A DNA stretch of 64,000 bases. Origin: Cadophora sp. MPI-SDFR-AT-0126. Taxonomy: Eukaryota; Ascomycota; Leotiomycetes; Helotiales; Ploettnerulaceae. Of this stretch, positions 35,406 to 47,993 are shown piece after piece (position 1 is the stretch's first letter; every line of letters starts with the position of its first letter). Where the stretch lies: contig JAGMVK010000006.1 in NCBI GenBank assembly GCA_020747065.1, positions 248,001-312,000 of the forward strand. The letters are read 5' to 3'. The notes under the pieces were generated by a model. That model did no database searches. It was not told the DNA's origin and worked only from the letters and a program-made list of their open reading frames with translations. The position numbers and the translations under genes are program-made.

Positions 35406-36739
35406 ATGAGAACTTCTTCTATACTCTTGAGCGGCCTGCTCGCTGCTGGAGCACAGGCTCAGCTTCCTGCATATGCTCAATGTGGAGGACCTAACTGGAC
35501 TGGAACGACGACCTGTGTGTCTGGATACTACTGTCTGTATCAAAGCCAATGGTACTCTCAATGCGTGCCAGGAACAGCTAGCACAACCGCAAAGCCAACT
35601 ACCACACTGGTGACAAGCACGAAGGCAGCAACGAGCTCAACAGCAGCTCCACCTGCCTCTAGCGGAACTGGAAAGTTCAAGTGGTTTGGCATCAATGAGT
35701 CTGGAGCTGAATTCGGGCAGGGGAGTTATCCCGGAGTTTGGGGAACTAATTTCATTTTCCCATCCAACACTGCACTGGATGTAAGCTCTTCATTTCACAT
35801 TCCTATGTCACGAGTCAAGATTAACAGAGGCAGACACTCATAAGCGAGGGCTACAACATCTTCCGCGTCGCTTTCTCCATGGAGCGCTTGGCACCATCTG
35901 GGATTTCGGGAGCTCTTGGCTCAGCTTACCTCGCCAACTTGACGGCTACTGTTAATCACATCACGAGCAAAGGAGCGTATGCTATACTTGACCCGCATAA
36001 TTTTGGGAGGTTCAATGGTGCTATTATCTCGGATGTTGCTTCGTTCAAGACGTTCTGGACGAATGTCGCTAACCAGTTTAAGGGGAACTCTAAAGTCGTA
36101 AGTTGAGACTGTAATTTTAATTGACTTGTACTTCTTATTTTTACATTTGTGTTACTTTTGAGTTTGTGCTGATGATGCACGTACGCACAGATCTTCGACA
36201 CCAACAACGAATACCACGACATGGACCAAACCCTCGTCCTCAACCTCAACCAAGGCGCCATCGACGCCATCCGCGCCGCCGGCGCAACGTCGCAATACAT
36301 CTTCGTGGAAGGCAACTCCTACAGCGGCGCCTGGACCTGGGCATCGGTCAACGACAACCTGAAAGCGCTGACCGACCCCCAGAACAAGATCGTCTACGAG
36401 ATGCACCAGTACCTGGATAGCGACGGGTCGGGGACCAGCGCCACGTGCGTGTCGTCGACGATCGGCGCGGAGAGGATCGCGGCTGCGACGGCGTGGCTGA
36501 AGGCGAATGGGAAGCAGGGTATCATTGGGGAGTTTGCGGGGGGCGCGAATAGTCAGTGTATGAGTGCTGTGACGGGGATGCTGAATGTGTTGAAGGCGAA
36601 TACGGATGTTTGGACGGGGGCTCTTTGGTGGGGTGGTGGCCCGTGGTGGGGGGACTATATTTTTGGGTATGAGCCGCCGAGTAGTGTTGGGTATAATTAC
36701 TATGACTTGACATTGAAGCCTTATGCTCCTGGTGTTTGA
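35406..36739 (+). CDS. Secreted GH5 (subfamily 5-like) endo-beta-1,4-glucanase with N-terminal CBM1
   Basis: Three exons: 35406-35780, 35834-36097 and 36191-36739, giving 395 residues. A signal peptide ([12 protein letters not shown]) is followed by a fungal cellulose-binding module at about 20-55 ([27 protein letters not shown]), a Ser/Thr linker at about 56-92 and the catalytic domain. Catalytic residues are Glu220 in DTNNEYHDM (acid/base) and Glu327 in IGEFAGG (nucleophile); [16 protein letters not shown] [10 protein letters not shown] and [14 protein letters not shown] also fit. It hydrolyses internal bonds of cellulose outside the cell, as Trichoderma Cel5A does. The last exon is GC-rich at its 5' end and GT-rich at its 3' end. 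A TATA box lies 65 bp upstream. Confidence 0.95.
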
Positions 36740-37430
36740 ATGTGGCTCTTGGTTAGGTGGGGCGGAGGGATTGGAGTGAGTGTGGTTGGACAATTGGAGG
36801 ATTTTCGTGTAAATAGCTGGGAAGGAAAATGTACATACTGGATAGAAACGATCACTTACTCGTCGATTGTATTTTTGACTGTATTGAGATTTTCTGTTGC
36901 TCGCCCATCAGCAAGAGCTTGCCTTTCTCCTTTGACTTATTCGAACGGATCGGAGCTTGGATTTAGACGAGGGCGAGACAAAGATCCTGCCAGGAGAGAA
37001 TGCCTTCTTTCAAGCTGCCGCCGAACAACGGCACTGCCCAGTATATGGTATACTTACCTTTATTCAATTGAGGCAGTTGTGATTGAATATGAACAATGTA
37101 TACCTACAATGACTTTATCTGGTTCCAAGTCTCTCCCTGACCCGGTGCGAAACAGATAGCTATCACTGATCTGTGATATAACACTGAGAGAACAATCTTC
37201 GGAAGAGGATCGTTTTCGAAAAACAACAAGTGACTTCACAGAACAGTTTCTGAACTTACGCAAACAATCTCTCTCAACACCGATAAATTCTCCCCCAATA
37301 TCCCCATCTCTCATTTTTATTTCCCCATCAACTTCAACTCGAAGTCCCTCAAACCCCACACCCCAAACCCAAACCCCAAACCTCTTCAACCAACCAAAAC
37401 TCTCAAACCCACAAATCCCAATCAATCAAA
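36740..37430. other. Intergenic region
   Basis: 3' region of the glucanase gene and a CA/CT-rich leader (37260-37430) before the small zinc-finger gene. No other gene seen. Confidence 0.5.
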
Positions 37431-37628
37431 ATGGTTCTCTGCTGGAAATGCGGCCGCGAGTTCACCAGCACCGAGCTGGTCTCGCACTTCAATTCTGCCC
37501 ACCCGGAGGTAGCAGAAACCCAGAAGGTCACCTGCACCGTCAAGGTGGGTGGCAAGATCTGCGGAAAGAAGTGCGCTAATGTTCCGGATTGGAAGTTCCA
37601 TCTGGAGGCGGCGCATGGCATTAGATAG
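37431..37628 (+). CDS. 65-aa protein with two C2H2-like zinc fingers
   Basis: The frame opens at ATG 37431 in a good context (TCAAAATGG) after a CA-rich leader and ends TAG at 37626-37628. Finger 1 is CWKCGREF...HFNSAH (C-x2-C-x12-H-x4-H). Finger 2 is CGKKCANVPDWKFHLEAAH (C-x3-C-x8-H-x4-H). Nearly the whole protein is finger, with no room for an activation domain. It may be a small nucleic-acid-binding or protein-adaptor protein. I do not recognise a named family. Codon choice (C/G-ending) supports real coding. A downstream exon is possible but not needed. Confidence 0.6.
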   Translation: MVLCWKCGREFTSTELVSHFNSAHPEVAETQKVTCTVKVGGKICGKKCANVPDWKFHLEAAHGIR

Positions 37629-39843
37629 ATGATCGGCGAGTTTGCTGTTCATGGTCTCTGCTAACTCTGCTAATAGGCACGAGTTTTGCTGCTTTTCGTT
37701 GATTGTTTTCCTTTGTCTGTCATTCATACCAGGTAAGCGTTCAAGCTCCTTCCCCCAACCCCGATTCCTTAAATAGGTAACCAAACCCCCCAAAAAGAAT
37801 AAAAAAATACTTGCGATTTCAGAAAATTGATTCCTCCAAGCCTAATCCTTGGAATCTAACGTACTTGATGAACAATATTATATTTGTCTTAATGAAATTA
37901 TGAAGGTCCGTGAGAGTGATACATAAATTGATGATGGTTTAACATCTATTTCGACATGCCGACACCTACCCTTTAATAATAGCACAAAAAGTCTCTTGAC
38001 TCATATACATGCTTTCGGGCATCGCTAACTTATACTTTACTTTATATAAAAATGAATTTTAAAAAGGAAACTACAAACGATTGCATTACTAGGTAATATT
38101 ACTTCCTTAACGTCCATCCCTGCGTAGCGGAAAACCCTACGTGCCGGAAAATCTAACCGGTACAATAACTTCAAGTATTATAAAATCTATGCACACCGCA
38201 ATATCTCTTATTTTTTTGTAGGTTATATTCCGTGGCCACTCCCGAACATCCTAAATGCCTCCAGCAAGAAAAATTCCTTTCGCGTCGTCGCCCTATGCCT
38301 AATTTACAAAGAGTCTCCTTTTATAGAGTTATAGACTTCCTTTACTACAGCTGCACCACTGGGCTCATATCACCTCTTTAAACTCATAAAAGGATCTTCG
38401 CCTAGTTCTCTGGCCTTCCCACAAAACGGGAGATCATAATAACCTTGTGGCGGCTGTGGCGTGCAAAATTATACAAGATTGCGTTGCGAGTCGGTACCTC
38501 CGTACTCCGTAAGCTCACTTATGTCATCACTGGACCGAAAGTGGTGCTTACTGTTGCTTATGGAAATCTCGCTTACTAATCCTACCAGCTAAGCATAAAT
38601 CGGTTAGTAAACAAAGATTTGATGAACCATGAACACGGCGAAAAATTCAAGAGTTCGACCTTAATTATGCGAACTTTTCATGAATAGAGACCTCTTTTAC
38701 TTCATGAATCGTGAATCTTACACACGTGTTCATGTGCTTTAAATAGTATCCCTAGTTCTACGGCATCAGTGCTTCTCCGAATCCGAGCGAAATGCTAATT
38801 GACACCATTGATGCATCAACTCGAGGGCTACACCATCTTCGAAATGTACAAGCGGTCTTCTGGTAGATGAAATTTCTCAGACAAAGGGTAGGGATACTCA
38901 AGGTCAAGACGATGCGTCATCAAAGCTCCACAGTTGATTCTCTTGAGATTTGCGAAGCATATATTTGACAGGAGCTCGCTACAAGTATCTGAAACGCTTC
39001 TTCGTATTCACTATATTCATTGTTAATAGTCGTTGGAGATCGGTATGGTCTGCACAATGCTAGGAAGCCCCAGAGCTAATCCCCATATTCTCCTAGCATC
39101 TATCCAACACGAAAGAGAAGTGCTTCACTGTCGTCTTCGCGATACCATGGTTGAGCACTTTCATGGTTAGAGTTTTCCGTGCTAATTCCTGCTTTCTCGT
39201 GATGTCGATCGAGAATCATTCTGCTATATTAGCAACCAAGCCAGTTGGCGAAATCAAGAAGATCAGGTTCCCAGAACCAGATACCTATAATCCTGCACGT
39301 CGCTGCTGTAATGCCCTGGGACGTGGTCTTACCACAGCTCGTTATTACGTCAGGAGAACGCGCTGTAACCGGCCAAATTGATTCAAGTCAAGATACACAA
39401 TTACGGTAAGGTGCAGCCTAGAGTAAAGGCAATATTGGGAGGAATTTGATACAGCTTTGCTCTATAGGAATAGGATGGTCTTGGCTGGTCGGGAAACTGA
39501 TGCCGCCACTAAACTCCTTCAACAGCGAGAATCAGAGCTCCAATTGACATGTGACAGAACTAATATTAAGCAGCCATAGCTTGTTCGCTGAGCATCGCTT
39601 GCATGCTTTGTTGTGGTTGGCAGCTGTGTGCGGCCTCGCCAGTGATCTCTCTTATTGTCCTCCAGGCCACGCTGGACCATTTCCACTAAGGAAACTCGAC
39701 GCGATCTAGTTATTTCGGCTCAACAATAGTATGAAATTTGCAGGAGGCATTTGGAGCAAAGCTGTGGTTTTTGTCGAGCAAACTGTGGTTCTCTTTGTGG
39801 TCTCGGCTCCTCCGCAGCGCACGTCGTCTCCGTAGCCCGAAGT
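37629..39843. other. 2.2-kb AT-rich gene-free region
   Basis: 37800-38350 is strongly AT-rich with long A and T runs and stops in every frame, typical of RIP-degraded repeats. 38400-39700 is more mixed but shows no recognisable protein; the frame 39151-39381 (+) is not supported by any motif. Confidence 0.5.
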
Positions 39844-41631
39844 CTATCGGAGGTGCGGGAAATACTGCGACCAGTTCGTACTTTCGAAGACTGAGCTTGG
39901 TAGATGCGGAATGCTAATAAAGCACTCCACGAAAAGGTAGATTCGGGCAAAAATGTACAGTATAACTGTACCAGCGACACTGACGCATAATGGTATTTCA
40001 ACAGCCCATCCCACAATCTCTCTGAGAAGTTCACCTTCGGACGTCTTCCTGCTTGGAGAAATTTTGCCAAAGCCCTGGAATAAGCCAGTTTGTAGAAATG
40101 AGACCGTGCCAGATATAGCTAAGGTAACGCCCGAAATGCGCCACATAATAATCTGTGAGGCAGTGGAAACTGGTGGATTCCATGCAAGCAGATGAATTCC
40201 GCCATATACGAGGCCAGCGACGCTAAAAGTAACGTAAATCGGTTTGTTTCTTTCCCATACGTTGCCAAACCGAAAACTTTTGCAGTTTTTGCTGGAATCG
40301 GGCCAATTTCCCACCCTCGACACGACAAATGCAAGTACATCTGTATTCTTGTAATCCTTGGCGGCTTCCATAGCAGGATATAGCTCGTAGCAGTTCTTTG
40401 CAAGCCGTAGACGTAGCTGATCCTCTAATGTAAGTCGCAAGAAGAGGCGTCGATGGGATCCACCACTATCTTCGTCGACTGTATTAAAGCTGCTGGCCTC
40501 CCTTACCCGTACCTGCTTTCGAGAACGAGCGGAAGGACTGGAATAGTCAAACACTGCAAATTCGAACCCTAGCACAATTTGTCCGTCGTAAACCCGAATG
40601 TGTCGCTTGGTCGTGTGAATTATCAGCCCATCGCCTGCATTAGTACCATTGTTGGCCGAGTCCTCCTCTAGCTCCGGGACGGGTGTATTGTCAGGCGGAG
40701 GACGGAAGAGAAAATAAGGTCCCGTACGAGGCCTAACGTAGTGGATACGAATTCCACAATTTTTCACGCTGGTGACAAATCTCTGACCAATATAACTCTT
40801 CGTGCACATTCCAGCACATACAACCGCCACATGCTCTCCCTCGATAATAGACGGCTCCTCAACGTCGAATGGTTTGCTCCACCAGAAAGAGTATGCCATG
40901 AGAGCACAGATGGCATGGGCAAATGTGTTCAACTCCAATAGGCTAACCGCCAAGCCACCGGCAAGGCGTGAGATAAACTGAGCCACGAACCAGAAGGCTT
41001 GTAAGCAGACGATAGTCTTTGCAAGATTGTTTGCTTTGCTCCGGTCTTTGATTTGCGAAATGGAAACGTTGGGCAATAAGTGTGGCGTGACGGTTGCCAG
41101 ATGCAGAACTCCGAGACTGGTCAAAGTAACTCGCTTTCGTCCATCTGGAAGAAAATCTTGCTTCATAGTATCGCTGTCAAATGCAAAGCCTCCCATCGTG
41201 GCATAGAAGCTATGTGTCATGGTCCACGGATGTCGCTTGGGATTGGCGGGCGTCTTCGGGTTAAGTTCTAGGTCCACAGCAGGTTTGGCTTTTCTCCGGA
41301 TTCCAATTCTCTGCAGAAACGGCTGTGGGGATTCCTCTCCGAGAACATCTTTGATCTTCTGGTATAGAGCGCTAGCTTCCCTGTACTGCTCAAAAGCATT
41401 CCACGCTACCAACTCTGGGGCGAACAAGCCGAGTACCAGCCACCACACCTTCCGCCACGTTTGCATCTTGGTTCTATTGTGTTCAGGAAGGTTGAGATGG
41501 ACCGCTGTCCAGACGCACAAAGCCATCGTAATTAAACATGATGAGACGAGACCGTAAGTTCCGCGACCGTCGGGATCTGGATGCCATGTAGCGTTCTTGC
41601 TGGCAACGCCGAAGTGTAGCCCTCCGCCCAT
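39844..41631 (-). CDS. Large fungal multi-pass membrane protein, function unknown
   Basis: Single exon, 595 residues, starting MGGGLHFGVASKNATWHP. Hydrophobic segments are at about 27-47 (YGLVSSCLITMALCVWTAV), 63-77 (VWWLVLGLFAPELVAW), 172-185, 210-260 (several), and a cluster in the last 150 residues (IYVTFSVAGLVYGGIHLLAW, IIMWRISGVTLAISGTVSFL, VGWAVEIPLCVSVAGTVILYIFARIYLFVECF). The pattern and the motifs THSFYATMGGFAF and HLPSSVF.STNWSQYFPH recur in many ascomycete hypothetical proteins as I remember them. No enzyme motif is visible. It is transcribed in the same direction as the DUF6536 gene upstream. Confidence 0.75.
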   Translation of the reverse strand: MGGGLHFGVASKNATWHPDPDGRGTYGLVSSCLITMALCVWTAVHLNLPEHNRTKMQTWRKVWWLVLGLFAPELVAWNAFEQYREASALYQKIKDVLGEESPQPFLQRIGIRRKAKPAVDLELNPKTPANPKRHPWTMTHSFYATMGGFAFDSDTMKQDFLPDGRKRVTLTSLGVLHLATVTPHLLPNVSISQIKDRSKANNLAKTIVCLQAFWFVAQFISRLAGGLAVSLLELNTFAHAICALMAYSFWWSKPFDVEEPSIIEGEHVAVVCAGMCTKSYIGQRFVTSVKNCGIRIHYVRPRTGPYFLFRPPPDNTPVPELEEDSANNGTNAGDGLIIHTTKRHIRVYDGQIVLGFEFAVFDYSSPSARSRKQVRVREASSFNTVDEDSGGSHRRLFLRLTLEDQLRLRLAKNCYELYPAMEAAKDYKNTDVLAFVVSRVGNWPDSSKNCKSFRFGNVWERNKPIYVTFSVAGLVYGGIHLLAWNPPVSTASQIIMWRISGVTLAISGTVSFLQTGLFQGFGKISPSRKTSEGELLREIVGWAVEIPLCVSVAGTVILYIFARIYLFVECFISIPHLPSSVFESTNWSQYFPHLR

Positions 41632-42877
41632 AGCTGGGAGCGATAGTAATCTCGATCTATGTTTTTATTAGCAGAATGTTGAATAGTTTCAAGGAGCGAG
41701 CTGGCCCTGTCTTTTACGCTTTTGGAAGCCTCGATCGCTCGTGTCTTCTTGCTTGTTATGTGCCAAGAGCTTCGACTAGCCAGGGATAGCCGCCCTCCCA
41801 AATTATGATATTCAATAATATAAATCGAAAGGCAAATGCTTTGCTTCAAGACGGGTTTTTTCAGATAAAGTGGGAAAGATGTTGGAGGGGCAGGGGGTTT
41901 TCACCTCTGGTGGCTGTTTGGGAAGGCTGCTCAGCCACCACATACAGCTCATCAACTGCAAAGCAGCAGCAACACAGCCTCTCAATCTGCCTCACTAAAT
42001 TAGAAAACAGAACCTATACAATAGTTAGCTGCGATTAATGCTGGTCTAAGACAAGGAAGCCTTACTTAATCAAACACAGCTCCCTCTCGACGAATGGTCG
42101 TGGCCTGTCTTAGCTGAGGCTCTGAGCATGGGAAGCTCTGTAACGACAGAGATATTTGGAGTAGTTGCAGGTAGGTCGAAATTGACTAAACAAGTATACA
42201 ATGTGCCGAGCTCGATCGTAAGATGGACCTCGTTGAGTCGAGGATTGTTAGAATGCTTTAGTGTACGCCAAAGACGCACATCTAGGTAGAGAGACAGAGA
42301 AAAAGCCATGCTAGTACCGGACCTCTCGACGATGCTATACCTCAGTCGATAGCATTTTCTGCGGGTGTGGCCGGAGAGATGTCAGTTGGGGGAAGCCGGT
42401 GAACCTTTCCACCCAGGAACAACGAGACATCGACGACGGGTCGCAGCTTATCTGCAAACGTAGATTCCACGGTGGAGAAATCTGTAATATGGTCTTTAAC
42501 AGTTTGCAAGCTCTGGAACGTCATGAGGATCAGGTTCATCGCACGAATCCTCGATCGGGAAGTTTCTGAACGGCGAAGAGACTCTTAGTCCGAGTGAGGG
42601 TTTGGCAGGTTGTGCTAGGGGTGCCTTTGGGAGATGAGAATCGTTGCGTTAGTAACTGTACCTAGAATAACGATCGAGAACTTCCATTTCTTTGGCTTCT
42701 GCTGAAGTAATGCTCATATTGACATTTGGTGAGATCTTCACATAAGTTACACAATTTAGTGACACGGATTTCGTCGCATTGTTATCACCAAATTTATTCT
42801 TGGACAGTAAGTATCGGATATATAAGCCAGTCTGTCTATTGTACTCATGACTAAAAAATTCATGGGGTCCCCACGAG
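41632..42877. other. Gap between two membrane-protein genes
   Basis: Minus-strand frames at 42342-42539 and 42070-42309 read like protein (VESTFADKLRPVVDVSLFLGG; LNEVHLTIELGTLYTCLVNF) and could be exons of a small unrecognised gene, but start and splice sites could not be fixed. The frame 42649-42966 overlaps the end of the DUF6536 gene and is not supported. Confidence 0.35.
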
Positions 42878-45221
42878 TCATCGTCCAGCATATACGCTCC
42901 CTTCAACAGGCGGCTGTGCATATCCTTGCCTCCAAACCTCATCAGATACAATAGAACAATGCCCAACTCCAGTCACCACTCCTCCATCAGCACCCCATCG
43001 AAATTTACCATACATCCATTCTTCGTTCATTGGCAGTGGATGACAAGCAGCGCTGATCGCGGCACTGCAAGTCGACACCACAGGTGGCGATCCCGCAGGG
43101 AATCTCCTGAAGTAGAAGATAATGGCCACTAGTAAAAGTACCACAGCGACTATAATCGAGAAAATGATGGCAATAGGCGAGTATCCACAATTTGATAGGT
43201 GTGCATATCGAGTTTCACTCTCATCCTGACTGGCACTGTCCGGCACCGGTGTCCCGTCTTTATTGAAAATATTGATCTGAACAACGAAAATAGATTGCGA
43301 CAGAAGCCAATGCAAGAGCGTTTGCAAGGTGAGAAACGCAGCACCCCATCCCAGTGGGGCACCGAGGATCCAGGTTCCTCTCTGCTTGCCGACGGGGCTG
43401 CTGACCATCAGCGTCTGCGGACAGAATGCGGAAGTGGACCAGTCCGCGGCGAGGAAGAGTGACGACATTATGCTCATGAAGACGAAGGATACCAGTGCTA
43501 GTATGACTTGAGGGAGATTGGCGATGATGGCCGTGGAGTCCGCGTTCCCTCCGCCGCCGTAGATGACCATTGTGTTTTGCGAGACTCTGCCGAAACCTAG
43601 TTTCCAGAGGCTGCGCAATTCGACGCTGACACCTCGCTTTTTGATGTGATGGAAGCCCCAGATTCCGAAGATGAGGAAGAGGCTGAATGAGAAAATCATG
43701 CTGAGTGGGTTAGACTAATCCCAAGATCATATTGGATCAGAAGAGCACTTACAGGAGGAAGAATAAGACCCAGCGCTTCTTGCTGACCGCAGTACCCCAG
43801 AACTGTCTTCGCTTGCTGAAAGGCCTAGCGAATCCTTTTGATTTCCAAAAGCTCGCCATATTCCTCTTGTCTGCCAGACACATCATCGTCGTTGTCGGAT
43901 CCTGATATTTGAGAAACGAAGACACCGCGTCGCCGACCGAGATCAAGATCTCTTCGGCATCGTGTCGAAACAGGATCCAGAGCATGGCAATTACTTTCAC
44001 GACATTGAAAGCTATCATTACATACATGATGGTCTCGCTGAACTGTACAGAGCAGACTGAGTCGACTTGCTCGCTGAGACAGTATTGAATGGGAAAGTCA
44101 AAAACTTCCCACGTCGATGCTGAGGCCGCGTACTCATCTGGATTGCAGGAGTCACCACCACCGTCGTTCTTGGTCTTGGAGCAGATCCACCAGTTATTGG
44201 TCATTTCGGCAGTCATATCTGCATCACCATACATGAGAACCGAGTTCCCATCACTTGGAATGTTGGAAACTAAAATGACGTTGCGTCTTGACGATACGAA
44301 GGCATCCGAGTACGCTTGGATGCATTCCTTGTTTTCGAGGCGTTCCCATGATGGCGCCGACTTTTGCATATCTGTGAAGTAATCGACCATTATCTCAAGA
44401 CGTTTGGTAGCTAGGGCGACGTCGAAAGGGCTCACATATGCCCCATCAGGAGGGCTGGCTGAGAAAGTGGGAACCAGACCTGTGCTGGGGTCGCCCATGT
44501 ATCGAGGCTGCCAGTCTCCAGTGAGGTTGAATGGAGCTCCGGTCAGGAAGTCCTCGGTCACGACCGTATAGTAGTATTCATTGGCTGAGAGCGTGCTGAA
44601 GACCAAAGAGTTATATCTGTGGGTCATTAGCTGTGTTAACTTTTTTAGAGGTAGGTCCCGGGCCCACAAGAGATGAAAAGGGATGGAAGTGCACGCCAGA
44701 ATGAGGACGACCAAGCTCTTCCGTCCAGCGATTCCTCTCAGATTTGACCAGCTGAAACTACCAACATGAAGCCATCGATAGCGCTGATGCGATTTATCGA
44801 CTTCTTCTCTTGATGGACAACAGAACGTCGCCATGAAAGTATTGCTTCCGGTCAGGAGCAGAGTTGATAGGATATTGATGAAGAAATGAAGCCAGGTGTT
44901 GGTGCTCTTTACCGCATCACAAGTGCTCTTACTGATCGTTCCAAAACCATCTCTGATTCCATATTTGGCTTTGGCGTATATCAACCATGATATATTGATA
45001 ATGAGAACAACACAAGCAACTGTCACGAAGGCTCTGAGTGTGCGGCCGATGCCTCCGAACCATTTTTGGCGGAAAGTCTGGCGGCGGTACAGTGGGACTC
45101 CGCCGTCATCGCTGGGAACTTCAGCGTAAAGGGTGGTCGACGAATCTTCTTTAGGAATGTTCTTGTATGCTTGAGGTCGAGGCTGGAGAGGAATTGGTGG
45201 CTGAGAATGCCAAGCAGACAT
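42878..45221 (-). CDS. DUF6536-type fungal membrane protein
   Basis: Two exons, 45221-43753 and 43700-42878, giving 763 residues. The N-terminal block LYRRQTFRQKWFGGIGRTLRAFV with the first TM, then STNTWLHFFINILSTLLLTGSNTFMATFCCPSREEVDKSH, then GRKSLVVLILACTSIPFHLLW, is the DUF6536 domain. More TM segments follow (VMIAFNVVKVIAMLWILF; KKRWVLFFLLMIFSFSLFLIFG; LPQVILALVSFVFMSIMS; SPIAIIFSIIVAVVLLLVAIIFYF). The protein ends with the usual GHCSIVS....PPVEGSVYAGR. The intron 43752-43701 splits a Leu codon within a TM segment. Function is unknown; such genes are multicopy and fungal-specific. Confidence 0.87.
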
Positions 45222-47040
45222 GTCTCGGATGGGAAAGATATCGATCTATTTACACAGTCTCCCGTATACGCGAAATTGTAAACAGTTCAACATAGAGAAA
45301 TGCACTGAAATGAGAGGACCCCCGTGATCTTTCAAGCGATTGTTGAAGCTTTTCGAGACAAATACGGACGGTTCTTTTGTGATCAGCCCGCCAGCTGGAT
45401 GTGGGGCTCCTCTCAGCCGCACGCTCCACAACCAAGAACTTGATTGGGTGACTTGACTTTGCCAAGGTAAATCTCCAGCCACGTGCTGCACAGAAAGGAA
45501 ATGTGGTTATCTTGTCTCACTGGAGCTTGGCAGATTTCCTATTTTCGATGTTTGTGTAGACCGAGTTCTGTTCTCTTTCTCAACGAAAGCGTGATGTTAT
45601 TGACTTAGTGTCGAGGTGGCATTGAAGGGCGGAATTATGCCTGCCCCGGTTTTGGAAGTGCATTTGACCAATGGAAACATTTCAGTTCATGGAAGAAATA
45701 CGAAACTCTTGAGTTTGTGGGACGACTGGAGAACTTGATGGCTCTTACAGTCTCTGTACTGTCTCGGACGCATACATATTGCAAGCTGTTCCCTAAAATA
45801 TACGAAAGAAAAGTCTTCCAATCCATCTCGGCGTTACCAGCAATGGACTAGGGAGTAAGCTTGTGTATGCTATCGTTCATCTTTCGTTCACTACAAACGT
45901 GCATGATCTCAACAGTTGCTTCGCAATAATGCTTCTCAAGACCCCTCTTGAGCTCATATTCTCTCACATTTTCTAGCTTTTAGATCTAACGTACACCGTC
46001 TTGTGGTTGTCTTTTGAACCTTTTCAAGTACTTTTTGTCTTTGTAATCTTCCCTCAAGTCTTCTCTCCCGTCTTTTGCTTATAATCTCGGTTAGAATTGA
46101 AATCAATTCAAAAGCCGTCAAATCAAAACGCTAAAAGCTCCTTCTTCCATAAGAACCTCGCACACCCCTCTAGTATGAACCACTTCATCCCTAGGGCAAA
46201 GTCAAACCAGCTTTCTTAATCCAATTGTTCTGTAGTGGCTACTCCTCGATCGAGTCTTCTAGGTGAAAATTGATGCAAGAGTTACCCCCGTGGAGAAAGA
46301 AGATGCCTGTCATGAGTTCGCAACAGACTTTTAATCTTTATGATTTTCAATGTATGAAGCACAAAGACTTGGCTAACAGGAAGACCTTCCGCAGCCAAAA
46401 GCATCAGGAAGAATGTTCAGAAAGTGTCTAAAGTCTGAAGATTGACCATAAACGTGTCATAGCATCTCCCTTGAATAAGCTTGTTTGGTTGACAAGACAA
46501 TCGCAGGCGTGCCAAATAAAACAATATCCTCGCCAAACCTCGGTACCCCTTTTCGGCCCCCAACAACACGTCTCCGGATATAGCTAGCCGACTTCCACTT
46601 CCGGCGTCAATGCCCCACGATTAAAAACGTTGCAGCCAAGCATTGGCCACTGCAGAATAGCTTGCATGCATACGGAGGCTTTCTATAAAGCTTATTATTA
46701 AGATTTCGCGGCGAGCGCGTCTCTGCAGCAGGTTTTGCGAGGTTTTGGATTCGCTGTGTGAGAGAGCTGATTTACCACCTCCTGCATTGCATCGGCCTAT
46801 CAGATAATGGTGGGAATACATGCGCTGCTTCCAGTCGTCAAATTTAAATTATCCTGGGGATTGAGGCCGCATTGTGGCTTGTGCTTGACTCGTCCGTACA
46901 CACAGACGGACCAGGGGGCAGGCAGTTTCACAAAGGTTATCAGGGGGCTGTCAGCTCTAATTCTTATTGGGAGCATCTTCCCCTCCTTTATCAATCCCAT
47001 CTACGGACTCGAGGAACTGGACGGACACCAGTTTTTCACG
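45222..47040. other. 1.8-kb intergenic region
   Basis: No supported gene. AT-rich and pyrimidine-rich patches (45880-46130). The open frame upstream of 47041 in the next gene extends to 46807, but its sequence has no family resemblance and is taken as leader. Confidence 0.45.
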
Positions 47041-47993
47041 ATGGAATTATCGCCTCTCCACGCCCCGACGGAAAAGCGTCCTCTCTCTGAATCAACTCAA
47101 GGATGGCTGCATCCGACGCATCCTCTGATGGGCACACAAGGCCGTGTCCGGATACGCTCGCATTTCACGATCAGCGATTGGCTTTTGATGGGAGGACTGC
47201 TTCAATCGATTATCGTTCTGCTACTGCCGATCCGTACGGCGTATGCGCTTCTACCGACATTTGGACTTGCGATTTTCAAAGTCACGAGATTGATTTTGAA
47301 GATTTATGGCGTGGTTGAGAATCCGTTGATGAAAGATGTTAATCATGGGAGATTATGCGCTGTGTTTCCGCCGGCTGAGATGGGGGAGAAGGGGATGGTT
47401 AGGCCGGTAGGCGAGAGTGTTGGGGGAGAAGAGATGTGTGTTTTCTTGCTGTCGAATCGCTGCAATCAGTACGTTTCTCGTCCCATTTTCTCCCAGCAGA
47501 TATCCCGCTGACTATCTATCACAGCCCTCTCGGATTATTCCACTCCAAATTCCGTGAGATGGGAATGTACGCCAAAGAGATGTACAAAGAGCTCGAGATG
47601 AACCCCGTCGAGAACGGCTTTCTCGGCTACTCAGACTACAGCTCCAACAACGCCAACACGCAACCGCACTCGCTCTCCATCATGTACTTCAAGTCCATCG
47701 ACCACGTGCACAGATGGGCGCACGGCAGTTCCGCCCATCGCGCTGCGTGGGAGTGGTGGGATGCTGAGCAGAAGGCTGGACGGGTTGACCATTTGACTAT
47801 CGCGCATGAGATTTATGGCGTGGAGAAGGGGAAGTGGGAGAATATCTATGTGAATGCGAAGCCGTATGATTTTGCGGCGACGAGTCATGCGATTACGGAT
47901 GCTGGGGGGAGGAGGTTGTGGATGTGTCCGGCGATGGATGCGAGTAAGAGTTTTAGGACGTCAGCGCAGAGGTTGGGGAATGTGAGGGGGTGA
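47041..47993 (+). CDS. DUF4188-family (monooxygenase-like) protein
   Basis: Two exons, 47041-47468 and 47525-47993, giving 298 residues. ATG 47041 (MELSPLHAPTEKRP) was chosen because the frame further upstream looks non-coding. A membrane-anchor region (FTISDWLLMGGLLQSIIVLLLP, LLPTFGLAIFKVTRLIL) precedes the soluble domain CVFLLSNRCNHPLGLFHSKFREMG, LGYSDYSS, SIMYFKSIDHVHRWAHGSSAHRAAWEWW, AHEIYGVEKGKWENIYVN and CPAMDASKSFRTSAQRLG. The ferredoxin-like fold resembles small antibiotic-biosynthesis monooxygenases and phenylacetaldoxime-dehydratase relatives. The substrate is unknown. The intron splits the His codon of CNHPLG. Confidence 0.82.

Noticed and set aside
46807..47040. Upstream in-frame extension of the DUF4188 gene
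   Set aside because: The extension lacks family similarity; ATG 47041 fits the usual length.
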